DNA of 64,000 nt from contig JAVGWX010000008.1 in NCBI GenBank assembly GCA_036924085.1, forward strand, positions 55,888,814-55,952,813. Direction: 5' to 3'. The position numbers and the translations under genes are program-made. Position 1 is the first letter of the stretch. Every line of letters starts with the position of its first letter. Below, one piece after another: positions 25,491 to 36,600 of this stretch. The DNA comes from Ariolimax columbianus. Its lineage: Eukaryota; Mollusca; Gastropoda; Stylommatophora; Arionidae. The notes below the pieces were generated by a model. That model was not told where the DNA came from. It did not search any database and saw only the letters and a program-made list of their open reading frames with translations.

Positions 25491-26369
25491 TCAGTACTCC
25501 TTTTCACCTTTCTCATGGATTTTCTCAAACATTATGTTGCTTTTCTAGTGAAGACGTTTTAGTGGGAAGGTAGGATTCTAATGTTGTGTTTTGCTAATGA
25601 AGACGTTAAAGTACGAAATTTGAATTATAATTTTTGTGTTCTGTTAATGAAAACGATTTCGTGAGAAGGTAGGATTCTAATTTTGTGTCCTGTTAATGAA
25701 GAAGTTTTAGTACGACGTTTAGATACCTTTTTTATGTTGTTTAGCTAATGAAGACGTTTAAGTGAGTAGGTAGGATTCAAATTTTGTGATTTTGATCCCT
25801 GTAGCGAGAGGAAGGCGGGGGGAAATACTTACATAACCTATCACGTATATCTTACAAAATCTATGACAGAAGATTGTTCGTATCGCTTGCAACCGCCTCG
25901 TATAAAATATATTGTTATGTAATACATCACAATCAAGAGGGCATTTACATATTTTAATACTAGTATTGTCATACTATCATTATGATACCAGGGTCATGAT
26001 AGTAGCGTAATGGCACTAGCTTTATAGTACATCAGCTACTAGTTATTTTCTTGTAACAACTTCACTGTGCTATCTTCTAAACAAATACAATGTTTCAACA
26101 GGCAACTACCCAAGTGTGTACACTCGAGTGTCCGAATATCTGACTTGGATCGCCAGCAAGTAAATACACAACTCACTGACTGGCAGGCTTGTTAACTGTT
26201 CTTTATGTTTAGAAGTCAAAATAATAGTGTGATAATACATTCCCATGGATAAACTTGGAAACAAAAGCTTTCCGAACAATTGTATTCTGGTTAAATTGTT
26301 ATTGTATATAAACAGATCACTACTTCACCATCATTGTTTCATATTATATCATTTGGGGATTTATCAATT

Positions 26370-26560
26370 ATCTTCTTCTTCTTCTTCTTCTTCTTCTTCT
26401 TCTTCTTCTTCTATCTCTTCCTCGTTAGTCCTGAAAAGGATGTGACATTGTGTCCTAGTTTACAGCAAATCTACAATATTTGCCCTTTCTGTTTTCACCT
26501 GGATTTTTTTAGGTCCGGGTTTGCCTTTTCTTTGCGATCCCAGATTTTTTAGACAGACTA
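26370..26560 (-). mobile_element. Short interspersed repeat with (CTT)14 tail
   Basis: A perfect CTT run (26,370-26,412) heads a copy of the short interspersed family (CAATATTTGCCC, GGTCCGGGTTTGCC, GCGATCCCAGATTTTTTAG). It lies just downstream of copy A. In the mirror copy (48,560-48,745) the tail is an AAT run instead of GAA. Confidence 0.55.
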
Positions 26561-26599
26561 TATTCTCAGCTCATTTACCGTGCTTACATCTTGACCCCA

Positions 26600-26810
26600 T
26601 CAATTAGTTGCTGGCTGCTGTCAGCTCATTCGCTGCATTGCATCTTGGCCCAGCTTTGGGAATTGGCTGCTGTCAGCTCATTCGCTGCACTGCATCTTGG
26701 CCCAGCTTTGAGACTTGGCTGCTGTCAGCTCATTTGCTGCACTTCATCTTTGCCCAGCTTTGAGACTTGGCTGCTGTTAACTCATTCACTGTGCTGCATA
26801 TTCATCACTT
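26600..26810. repeat. 52-bp minisatellite (about 4 units)
   Basis: Units carry GGCTGCTGTCAGCTCATTCG, CTGCACTGCATCTTGG and CCCAGCTTTGAGACTT. The mirror array at 48,205-48,520 has about six units. Confidence 0.9.
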
Positions 26811-26819
26811 CATGGATTT

Positions 26820-28390
26820 AAGGATACATTCACACCGAATTGGTCTCAGATTTCAGCAATTTAGATATTCATTGTATGTCAAAGTAGCTTGCTATGCCAT
26901 TTCAAATCTTCCTTTCAGGGCTAAGCATTTCATGGGATTTGTGGCACCGTTCACAATTTAGACTTCCATTTGGGGATCAGCATTTCATGGGCGTTAGCTG
27001 CAGTACGGTGGTACTCCTATGCGAAATTGAACATATACAAATGAGTGAGTCCGTCGAATGAATTGGGCTGTACATTGGACACTACCTTCGGAAACACGGC
27101 GAGGGAAACATAAATCTTTCTTCTCTGTATCTCTTCCGCTTTTCTACACGATCTTTTCAAATTGAATAAGGTTTTCCATGCCCTCCATTCTGATTATCTG
27201 CTACATTATGGTCTTCTGTGTACGCTAGATTAGCTGTGACATTCTGTAAAACCGCTTTATGTAAGATCTCTGCTAAAAGCTTCTTATGTGGCTTGGTATG
27301 CGTACGATTCTCAACCAGGACACCGCGTCGATTGGCGGAATAAATCATGTGAGGATACAGAGCATTGTTCCTGTCGATCCTCAGTTAGTTAGGACTTGTC
27401 TTACCTGACTACGTGGAGATTGGACACGGCGGACTACGTGGAAGCAACTATTAGTCCGGTTCAAAAGATAGATATAAAACGCTCGCGATCGGGTTTACTC
27501 AACCGGTGTAGACCGAGAAGTAGATGGATAGGAAATGTTGCAGATATTCTAAATCGTCAAGGGATGACTACTTCAGCGACATGTCAGACACTGGAGAGAA
27601 AACTACGGCTCCCCACGGCGCCTCATGGCACAAATAGATAAGACAATACACCATAAAGCGACAAAGATTAAGCCTATCAATCTGGCGAAAACTATGTTGA
27701 GAAATAATGAACAATGCCAAGTGCAAAATAAAATTGGTTTTCAAGGTCGTTTCTGATTGAATTTGAACACAAACCAAGGGTACTGAGAAATCTTGTACAG
27801 CAAAGTATGTTACTCATCCTGTACTCATTTCTAGAGAACTCCATCTTTCAGTGCTAGTCACTTGCGAACTTCGCAATCATCTTTTCTTTCCTCATGCCCT
27901 CTTCAAGGAATAACATTCCGAATGGTGTTAGTCTGTCCTCACCGTAGTTAAATATGATTTGATCAACTTCGCAGATGAAAAACATAGTTTTGTATGGTTT
28001 TAGAAGTGCTCTTGAAAACCTCAGCATTTTCAAAATAGCTACCAAACAATTAATGGAGATTTTTGTTGTATTCTATTACTTCTAAAATGCGCCTTTATTA
28101 CTTGAGCAAGTTGATTGGTCCTGACCTCATACATGCAGGGCACATGCTGCCCATAATGTTAATACATCAATCATTATGGAAAGATTATCCTTTTTATTTA
28201 TTTTTTATTTTTTTTTGTTTGGTCATCAAATAATCGCGAGCATGAGTAGATTCTTTGAAATCACTGTCCAAACATTTTCCGAGAAGTAGGAAACTGACGA
28301 GATGTGTTTATGTTTTGGCAATTTTTCAAGCTTTTTGATTTTTTTTTAAAGATGTTTTGGGCTATACAGCCCTTCCTTTGGCCAAATATT
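26820..28390. other. Downstream region of copy A, no supported gene
   Basis: Shared with 46,660-48,200 in the other arm. A short minus-strand frame at 27,854-28,045 has a mirror partner at 46,881-47,171 on the plus strand. The 43-residue end of both is identical, but the upstream parts differ by frameshift. Recent duplication alone explains the identity, so no gene is called. Confidence 0.5.
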
Positions 28391-28397
28391 ATCATAT

Positions 28398-29939
28398 CCT
28401 TCTTCTTCTTCTTCTTCTTCGTACGCAGTCAGACAGTAACCATTATTTTTTCGAAAAAAGCGGCGGTCATCCTGAGGCTGTCGACACTGCCATAGAGCTT
28501 GTCTTGTGGTTCCACTGGGGATGGTCACATCTGCTCTCTCTGATCCTCGTATGTCGGGCAGTTCTGCAGCAGATGCTCAGCGGTCATTTTCCCGGTACCA
28601 CACGGGCATTCGTCGGTACCACCTATCTTCAATTTGTTGAATAGGTGGTACCTCAGTCTATTGTGGCCAGTGCGAAGTCTGAAGACAACGACCTGCTCTC
28701 TTCTGTTCAACTGGTAATAGGCATCGTTGTTGGTGTAGCCGGTATGTTCAGTTTCCCATTTGGTCATGTATCTGGCTTTAATAGGCCGTTTTGACTCTTC
28801 GTACGTCATACTAGTATCTGTTTGTGGTAGTCTTGCACCTTCTTTTGCCAGTCTGTCTGCCTCCTCGTTGCCTTGGATGTTGCCGTGTGATGGGACCCAC
28901 TGTACCACTACCCTTTTTGGTGCGGACTGCTGGCATAGTTGACATAGTACTGCTCTTAAGTCATTGAGCTCAGTGTTTTTCTGGCTTTTTAGCACTGTGA
29001 CTACGGCCAGAGCATCTGTAAGCAGGACTATATGGCTTTCATTTTCTTTATGTGTCACCATTTCTTCCACAGCCACCCTCAGTGCCTCTGCCTCTTCTCT
29101 GAAATTGCTTGTGTACTGACCAGTAGCGAATGACAGTGTTATTTTTCTGCCATTTGGTAGGTTCAGAAATGCTCCTGCCCCTCCGTTCTGTGTAGTGTAT
29201 GGGTCCAGTCCATGCTTGGGTAGTTTTTCGATATAAAGCTTAGGGTAATATCTCTCCTTTCTTTTTCAGTCTGGCATTTTTTGTTTCCAATACCTGGTAT
29301 ATTTTCTACCATCTCTGGAAATATATCCTGCCTCCAGGTAGGTTTTCGTACAGTAGTGATGGGCTTTGGTGTTGTTAGTGCGTTTATGGGATCTTCGTGC
29401 ATCTTTGCTTTGGCTATTTCTGCAAAGTTTCTCCGATTTTGTTTCCCAGTTCCCAAATTGTTTAGTCTCTGGTGCATTGGGTGGTCAGTCAGTCTTCGGA
29501 GTTTCTCTGACTGTAGCTGGGCTCTGCAGTCTCTTCTATCGGTCATGGGTTGCAGCTTTGTAATCTTTTCAAGTTCTACAATTGGCGTTGACTTCATGCC
29601 TCCTGTTATAACTCTCATGGTTTGGTTTTGAAGTTTGTTAACTTTATCGAAGTTCGCCTTTGCTGCTGTTGTCCATGCCGAAATGCCATACTCAAGAACT
29701 GGTCTCACTCTTCCAGTGTACAGTTTTTTAGTATACTTTCGTCTGCTCCCCAGCTTTATCCAGCTAGTTTCCTTATGATAGCCATTCTTTCTCTGGCTCT
29801 CATTCAGTTTCTCTCGATCTGACTTTTCCATGTCATGCGCCGATCAAATGTGACTCCCATATCGTTTGGGTTGTCGATTGGTTGCAGCAATTTGCCATTT
29901 AGACTTAATTTGGTGTTTTGTGGTTTGATTGAAAGCGAG
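28398..29939 (-). mobile_element. I-type LINE, 5'-truncated, decayed RT thumb plus RNase H
   Basis: Same family as the element at 16.4 kb, minus strand, with a CTT run (28,398-28,420) as its 3' tail. It starts after the RT palm (SLSIKPQNTKLSLNGKLLQP region), with a frameshift near 29,730-29,750 and another around 29,200 inside the RNase H YTDGS region. The C-terminal half (VAVEEMVTHKEN to CPCGTGKMTAEHLLQNC) is open. Flanks AATATTATCA at 28,385-28,394 and 29,940-29,949 form the target-site duplication. The other arm has the uninterrupted site at 46,646-46,662. Confidence 0.9.
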
Positions 29940-30214
29940 AATATTATCACATACAAACATTAAAAATACAAAACAGAAAAGAACGGGTTTCCTGTCGCAT
30001 CCACACAACCAGCAAATCCTATTTTACGAAGAAGCATCCAATTTGCATTTAAAAGGGAAAAGGTCTCTTACATAGAAATTGCTTTTGCTGAATATCCAAC
30101 TAAGACACATTACTCATTTAATTTGGGCAAAAGTCCCATACATTACAATATAAACAAGGGACAATTGATTTAATAAAGGAACGCTATACAATACGTTATT
30201 CTTATCCATATGGT

Positions 30215-30612
30215 AATAACAGAGCATAATTGGGCATTATCAAACTAATGTGTCAAGAAAAGAGAACAATTGGAGGTGACGTAATACAGGTTTATAAGAT
30301 AATCACAGGAATGGATAAATTAGATTATTACAAGTTTTTTTTCAAAATACAACCACCTATAAGAACAAGAGGGCATAGCAACAAATTAACTAAAGAAAGG
30401 TCCAGTTTGGATATCAGGAAATATCTTTTTAGTCAGAGAGTGATGAATGCGTGGAGTGCATTGCCACAGAAATTAGTAGAGGCAGGGACAAGTAATGCTT
30501 TTTCAGAATAGATTGGATGTGCATTGCTTTTAGAGGAAGGTAGTGTAAACGAAACTGGCTGTATACAGACAATGCAGAGTCTTCTGAACCAGTATAAAGA
30601 AGTTAAGTTAAG
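30215..30612 (+). mobile_element. CR1-like LINE 3' end
   Basis: Plus-strand frame with RTIGGDVIQVYKIITGMDKL, RTRGHSNKLTKERSSLDIRK and YLFSQRVMNAWSALPQKLVE, the signature C-terminal end of CR1/jockey-like reverse transcriptases. It ends with GAAGTTAAGTTAAG. The frame is open for 93 codons but lacks everything upstream. Mirror copy at 45,905-46,310. Confidence 0.75.
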
Positions 30613-30639
30613 AAATACCTGCGATGAATGATTGGTGTA

Positions 30640-31060
30640 ACAAGAATGGATAGAAACAGAAGCGAAGATATAGGAAACAGGTAGACACAGCAGTAGTGTT
30701 AGGCTTCATCAAGAGACAGCAAACTAAATGGTTGGACCACGTAACATTTCAAACATCAGACAGTATCTCTCAGAAAGCAAATTTATACAGAACAAATGGA
30801 TACAGAGCCAAGAGTCGCGCACACAAAAGATGGACAACAGAAATGACAAGCTGTAACATCTCATGTACGAATCACAAAGTGGGACCTGAACAAGTCACTG
30901 AAGGGCACAAGCAGGACAAAAAGCTAGAAGAAAAAAGGAATCACCATCATTCTATACATTCAGCTTTCACTTTCGCAAAAACACAAATATTTAAAATTAA
31001 GATTATTTTTATTTTTGGTGAATTTATATTTATCCTTGTGTATTAAGCTTTCGCGCATAT
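30640..31060 (+). mobile_element. RTE-like LINE C-terminal relic
   Basis: Frame with VLGFIKRQQTKWLDHVTFQT, KANLYRTNGYRAKSRAHKRW and TTEMTSCN, resembling the 'GH..R...K....G.R.KGRP..RW.D.I' end of RTE-type polymerases. Length and context suit a 5'-truncated insertion. Mirror copy at 45,480-45,870. Confidence 0.5.
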
Positions 31061-31189
31061 TTTAAAATGACAGATAATATGTAATTTACTATTTTGGTCA
31101 CCGAAATGCATTTGGAATGGTCACATTCGTTTTCCGAACATGTCCTATTTCCTATCTGCTCATATATTACTGAATACACGTGTTTTGAA

Positions 31190-32100
31190 TGTATGGAACC
31201 AAAAACTGCCAGAATGAAAAAGAAAGGAGAGATACTACCCTAAGCTTTATATCGAAAAACTACCCAAGCATTGACTGGACCCATGCATACACCGACGGTT
31301 CTGTAACAAACACTACACAGAACGGAGGGGCAGGAGCATTCCTGAACCTACCAAATGGCAGAAAAATAACACTGTCATTCGCTACTGGTAAGTACACAAG
31401 CAATTTCAGAGCGGAGGCAGAGACACTGACGGCGGCAGTGGAAGAAACGGTGACGCATAAAGAAAATGAAAGCCATATAGTCCTGCTTACAGATGCTCTC
31501 ACCGTAGTCACAGCGCTAAAAAGCCAGAAAAACACTGAGCTTAATGACTTAAGAGCAGCACTCTGCAAACTGTGCCAGCAGTCCGCACCAAAAAGGGTAG
31601 TGGTACAGTGGGTCCCATCACACTGCAACATCCAAGGCAACGAGGAGGCAGACAGACTGGGAAAAGAAGGTGCAAGACTACCACAAACAGATACTAGTAT
31701 TACGTACGAAGAGTCAAAACGGCTTATCAAAGCCAGATACATGACCAAATGGGAAACATAACATACTGGCTACACCAAAAATTATGCCTACTACCAGTTG
31801 AATAGAAGAGAACAGGTCGTGATCTTCAGACTCCGCAAAGGCCACAACAGACTGAGGTACCATCTATGCAATAAACTGAAGATAGGTGGCAATGACGATG
31901 CATCTGTGGTACAGGGAAAATGACGGCTGAACATCTGCTGCAAAATTGCCCGACATACGAGGACCAGCGAAAGCACATGTGGCCAACACTAGACACGCTC
32001 TATGGCAGTGTCGACAGCCTCAGGATGACAGCTGCTTTCTTCGAACAAATTCAAGTTGACGTCTGACAGCGTACAAAGAAGAAGAAACAGAAGAAGACAA
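31190..32100 (+). mobile_element. I-type LINE, chimeric RNase H copy
   Basis: The plus strand encodes RNase H (YTDGS, FRAEAE, LLTDALTV, HCNIQGNEEADRLG) up to a TAA at 31,759-31,761. A frameshifted tail with the H/C motif and a GAAGAAGAAACAGAAGAAG tail follow. From about 31,755 on, the sequence shares many private variants with the element at 44,715-45,069 in the other arm (for example TGGGAAACATAACATACTGG and CTATGCAATAAACTG), so that part is the same ancestral insertion. The 570 bp before it has no counterpart there. The right flank CAATTAGGGAAA matches the target duplication of the partner, but the left flank does not. Confidence 0.85.
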
Positions 32101-33109
32101 TTAGGGAAATCGGCTGGAAGAAAGATTCAGAAGTTGATTCAGATTCTACGTCCTTGGCGCGATGGTTGAATTGAGAGGGACACGAGAGGTGGCAAGAAGG
32201 AACACCACACGGGTTTCCAAAGATTTCTGGATAACCAGCACAAGAGCGGCACGATCAGTCATCTCGTGCTGCAGACATACCGAGGATGCGATCTGTCGCG
32301 TGTGTCCTGTCCCGAGTACGATGAATATCATCGAGACGTCTAACTAACTAACTAGTCTAAATACAATGGATTTAAACCTCAGAAACGCCTTGATTTGTGT
32401 GTGTTTTTGTCCTTTTAATCTTGCTTCATTATTCAGATTACGTTGAACTTGTTTGTGTCTTACGGTCTCGTGTATATGAACTCATTAAACTAAGTAGGAA
32501 GTCCTTTGCAGAACGTACTTCTTACAACCGCCAACATATTTGGCTGTTAAATGTTTATTGGCAAGTTTGCTGTACGGTAGGTGGCCATTACTTTCCGTAT
32601 GTGGAGGAATGAAATAATACCACGTGTCTGCCAAACTGGACACGAATGTGATTCGAACCGGGTGCGTTGGGATTGTTAAACGGAGGCTTCACTCCTATCC
32701 CACGCAGCCTCCCGAATTCATTACGTATTTATCAAATCGGCTAACTTCCTATAAGGGCACTTCTTTGCTGAATCCGAATATATACATATTTGGGTTGAGC
32801 GCCGTGCCAAGTAACGATAGTGAAAATTTAAAAAAACCAAATATTTCATAGTGCACCATGAATTCAGGGGCAGGTGGCACGTTTCCTGTGTTTTATACCT
32901 CATTTGCGTGGGTCCCAATATTATAGACATGTCGTGATGATAATGATATATCAGCCGATGCACACCTGGTTGCCTGTATGTAAACATTATCGATATAAAG
33001 GTTACCAGTAAGTGGGTACGTCAATGTTATTGATCGATCAAAACAGCTGGTGTCTAAGGACAGGCAGTGTGGGCACGCCCTCCTGTAGAAACCAATCAGT
33101 AAGAGCACA

Positions 33110-33310
33110 TCTTACCTTGGGGGTAAAGGTAAGAGTAAAGAAAGTCGTGGAGAAGACATTGTTGTCGGGGATAAAGTGCTAGAGAATTCAATGTACGTGG
33201 TCATATCCTGTTTATGAGGCGGGGCGGTTGGTTCCCTTCCTCGTTGTCTTTCCTTACCTAACATTTAAAAAAGTAACATTTCCAGCTGGATCGACTGGTA
33301 ACCATAGTTT
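33110..33310 (+). repeat. Short interspersed repeat (about 200 bp)
   Basis: The words AAGGTAAGAGTAAAG, TGTCGGGGATAAAGT, ATGAGGCGGGGCGGTTGG and CAGCTGGATCGACTGG occur in the same order, more or less conserved, at 37,180-37,390 and its mirror at 43,010-43,230, and partly at 15,510-15,600. Non-coding; probably a SINE-like family. The class is not proven. Confidence 0.5.
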
Positions 33311-34439
33311 CATCCATGACCCGCTGTCGGAGACGCAGTAGTGAATGAGCTGACAGTATGTTTGAATCAAGGTAAGGGAATTGTAGCTGACCAACTCCAT
33401 TTTCACGCCTCTATGTGATAGCCCTGTACACTGCCTGTACAAATGCAGCTTGGCTCAGAGAAAGGAAATCTAATCAGAAAGACAAATCCGATCCCCAAAA
33501 TGCTCTGTTGAAACCCGATGCATTGGGCGGGAAAATGAAGATATCGCAGCTACGCTGTAATTATGACAAAACGTTCTTTTCTTAACGAACGTCAAAGGAT
33601 TGGAAGAAGAAGAGAAGAAGAAGAACAACTACGTGTTGAAAGGCGAGTGCTCTACCACAACGCTAAACACACGATACCCGAGTGGAACCCATTTTGAATA
33701 GAATAGGACCACTGTAACCTCTCAAGAGGGAGGTGCTAGCGATTTAATTATGTAAAACAAATGTCATGAAAGCCCCCACTGCTCGAACTAACGTATTCAC
33801 CTGGAGTGTAAATGCAAATCAATCAATAACTAAACCTTTGCTGAATTACAAAGTCGAGTCAGAAGTGCAGGACACGATAAATCCCGGGTGTCAATTCGCT
33901 ATAGTGCCTAGAAATATTGCTGGGCTGGAACCATTTCAAGGCCTGTGTCATATTTACTTACACAATTTCTCCCATAACGTAAAGCCACCGTCCATTTGAG
34001 GGGCGACATAATTTTATATTTTCCTTACGAAAATCTCTTCTTCCATCAAGTTTCAACGTCAGACCGCCGGCAACCATGTTACGAAGCAGGTTAGGAGAGC
34101 GCAAATAAGGAATATCGAACATATGTAACTATTGCTTTGAAAATAAATTTAAATTTCCAAGTTTTGAAATCAAATTTTCAGGAATAATACACCAATAGCA
34201 TCCAGCGTGTTACATAACCATACGAGGAACTTATATTTTGGCAGTTAGATCTTAAATATAGTTGTCACTCTCTGTTGAAAAATACATTAATATGGCATAT
34301 TAGTAACGATATGATATTACGTCTTATTGTTGAATAATTTTGATAGAAACCCAGGAGGTAGTACGAGTGTAGAAGCCAAAGACTACCTATTGATGAACAA
34401 TGGAAGAGAATAACTAGGCAAATAGAGCCCTAAGGATCT

Positions 34440-35605
34440 CCAGGTAGTTAGTTTCCTTTAAGACTCTGCGACTGGCATTGGCAAAATTCACTAAAAATCC
34501 ATCGGTAACAATTCGCCCAAGTCAAGCTGTTGGTGAAAAATTTCAATTTCTGTTTAATAGCCTCCACCTCCACTGCATCATTTGAACTGTTTTCACCGCA
34601 TGAGTTACAAAACTTGTATATGGACCCATTCATATATTTCATGTGGATACCCTACCCTGCATAGAGGCTTTGAATGCTGATCCATCTGTATAGTCCAGGA
34701 CTGCCAATTTTGGGTAGCTACAAACTGTCTCCAATGCACATGTCTTAGGATATTACGTGTAGTCTCCTTGGTGGCTGCCTTTTATGTCAAGTGTGTTTTT
34801 ATGACTGACAGGCAAAGATTTTCCCCAGGGGATGGTCCAAAAACATATTTTCCGTTTCTCTTTCTTCTGGTAGATGGTGAATATGGCTTTCCTCTTCTGC
34901 TACATCCAGAGGGGACAATTGCATCAGTCTTCTCTATTGCTTCTAAGCGTCTATTTATACTATATTTGTATCGCCATTTTCTTGTTTCTTGTATTTCTCT
35001 ACCGCTTCAGCCAGTGTCCCCTTTTTACTGACATCAAGCGTTTCTATGTTGGCCTCTATCTCGCACGCCGCTGTAGGTGCTGATCTCATCCCCCCATAAA
35101 TTAGTCTTAGAGCTTGATTCTGCAATTGGTCAATAGATGAGATGTTATTTGTACTCACAGAGATCTGTATGGGAATTCTGTAATCCATCACCGGTAGTAC
35201 ATAACTAAAGTATAGTTGCCAAAGAGTTTGTTTATCAGTTCTCCAATTTGTACTAGCAAGTCTTTTGATTAAGTTTAAACGCTTGGTTGCTATATGTTTA
35301 ACATTGCAGATTTGGCTGCCAAATTTCAACTGTCTGTCCAGTGTTACTCCCAGATAAACTGGGGTATCTTCTTGTACTAGTAATTCCCCATTCATTTTGA
35401 TATTAATGGATCCCATTGCTTCTTTATTACTGATGGAGAAGATGGTGTTTATGGTTTTCTGGCTATTTATCTTTAATTTCCACAATTTGCAGTATACTGA
35501 AATTGTTAGTATAACCCTCTGTTGATCTTGGCTTTTGCCAAAATGGGATATTTCTGAGTTGTCCAAATTGCGAGATCATCAACAAAGGATAAGACACATT
35601 AAACA
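34440..35605 (-). mobile_element. Second I-like LINE, RT palm to RNase H start, decayed
   Basis: Minus strand: FVDDLAIWTTQK (motif C, near 35,560-35,590), then a frameshift, INSQKTINTIFSISNKEAMG, MNGELLVQEDTPVYLGVTLD, a thumb region with LQNQALRLIYGGMRSAPTAA, and the RNase H start LAVLDYTDGSAFKASM near 34,660-34,710. The usual NDAVEVEAIKQ helix is near 34,570. The protein is clearly different from the abundant I-type family in this window, so it is a separate lineage. Truncated at both ends and frameshifted. Confidence 0.75.
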
Positions 35606-35924
35606 AACCAGCTGACATCATTACAAAACAGTCTCTGTTTTAGAATCCTTAAAGCAATCAAAGTAGAGGCAACATAAGACACGAGAAGAAAACTAGCGAG
35701 AAGCATTCAGGAGACAGAAAAGACATACCCAGAACTGGAATGGATTGTCCAGGACAGGAACACTTGATGTGTATTTGTTGAAGACCATTGATCCAATGGA
35801 AATCAATGATTTTGATTGATTGATTGATTGCTTTCCAAAAGCATATTATCTGGACCATAGAGGCGTTAAACAATAATTCGTTTGTTTAGACATCAAGTGT
35901 AGGACTGTAAGGTAAACTGATTCT

Positions 35925-36240
35925 TTTTCTTCTTCGTCGTTCGTTCTCAAACTCCCGCTACTAAGACCCGAAAAAAGATGTGCACTTAGCAGGATTTTCA
36001 GCTCGACTGCGATATTTGCACATTTCGGCCCGAATCTTCCGACTTCAGCAGGCATTTTTGAGTACCTGGTTAACCCTCCCTCTTCAATCTCTTTTCCTTT
36101 GCCAGTCTGCTCTATTGCAGCCTGTTATTCAGGAACAGCACTAGTAGATGTAGAAGGGTCTTTGCGGCACTGGATCGCTGTCTGTGACGCTAACAGTCAG
36201 CTTAGGGTCGCTGCAGCATTTTGATTTGATATTACCTTAT
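35925..36240 (-). mobile_element. Short interspersed repeat with (AAG)-rich tail
   Basis: Copy of the family seen at 9,610-9,990: CTT-rich run, TCGTTCTCAAACTCCCGCTA, GCTCGACTGCGATATTTGC, CCGACTTCAGCAGGCA, CAGCCTGTTATTCAGGAA. The mirror copy at 44,240-44,480 lacks the tail half because of the 3.7-kb deletion. Confidence 0.55.
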
Positions 36241-36394
36241 TATTTGATTAATTCATGAACCGTTCCTCAGCTGCAGTTGTACTGTAGCGGGTCCCTAGTT
36301 CGTCTGACGATCTATATCTTGAGCTACGGAGGCCAACTGGGCAATCAGTTTTTCTTCTGCCGTTTCGTGGATGCAAGTGAACTGCAAGATATTC

Positions 36395-36600
36395 TTATTC
36401 TTTTTCTACGTACGTTAAAAAAAAGACGTTACGACGATGTGTCGTAATTTACACAGACTCTACGATATCTACGCATTTAGGCTCGACACATCCGATTTCA
36501 ATTTGCTTTATTGGGCACCGGGTTTGCCTTCCCACTGCGATCCCTATTTTATTAGTCAGACGTCGGTATTGTCGCCTGTGTCAGCTTCTGGTTTGCTGAT
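36395..36600 (-). mobile_element. Short interspersed repeat, diverged member
   Basis: TTCTTTTTCTACGTACG tail followed by TACGATATCTACGCATTTAG, GACACATCCGATTTCAA, GGGCACCGGGTTTGCC. Mirror copy at 43,880-44,110. Related to, but distinct from, the neighbouring copy. Confidence 0.5.

Larger units (their letters stand above)
12199..26163 (+). pseudogene. Chymotrypsin-like serine protease, copy A (inactivated)
   Basis: Six exons: 12199-12229, 14313-14464, 19201-19422, 22133-22334, 24118-24234 and 26102-26163, all with GT-AG introns in phases 1, 0, 0, 1, 1. The frame encodes a secreted S1-family protease: signal MKLIVFVCLLASSLVA, propeptide PGPEKR, mature start IVNG. Four lesions are visible against copy B. 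The catalytic His codon is CGC (Arg) at 19216-19218, so TAAHC reads TAARC. The GWG motif has Gly to Glu at 22190-22192. A TAG replaces CAG at 22292-22294, cutting the protein to 188 residues before the catalytic Ser. The AATAAA equivalent reads AACAAA at 26260-26265. Asp118 (NDIG) and GDSGGP are still readable. The start was chosen from the signal peptide, the conserved TATA box and splice phase. Splice sites and TATA are intact, so a transcript could still be made. Confidence 0.9.
32322..35994. other. 3.7-kb block present only in the left arm
   Basis: In the right arm CGAGTACGATGA is joined directly to TTTTCAGCTCGAC (44,483-44,500). In this arm 3.67 kb lie between the two. The right edge cuts through a short interspersed repeat that is complete here and truncated there, which points to a deletion in the right arm rather than an insertion here. 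Contents: a repeat at 33,110-33,310, a tRNA-like A-box fragment near 33,625-33,680, and a LINE at 34,440-35,605. The remainder (32.33-33.1 and 33.7-34.4 kb) shows nothing recognisable. Confidence 0.75.

Noticed and set aside
33620..33680. Possible tRNA gene on the minus strand
   Set aside because: GGTAGAGCACTCGCC resembles a tRNA A box and anticodon arm, but no acceptor stem or B box could be assembled; more likely a SINE-head fragment.
32322..35994. Single transposon insertion explaining the left-arm-only block
   Set aside because: No target duplication at the joints, and the right edge lies inside a repeat that is complete in this arm.
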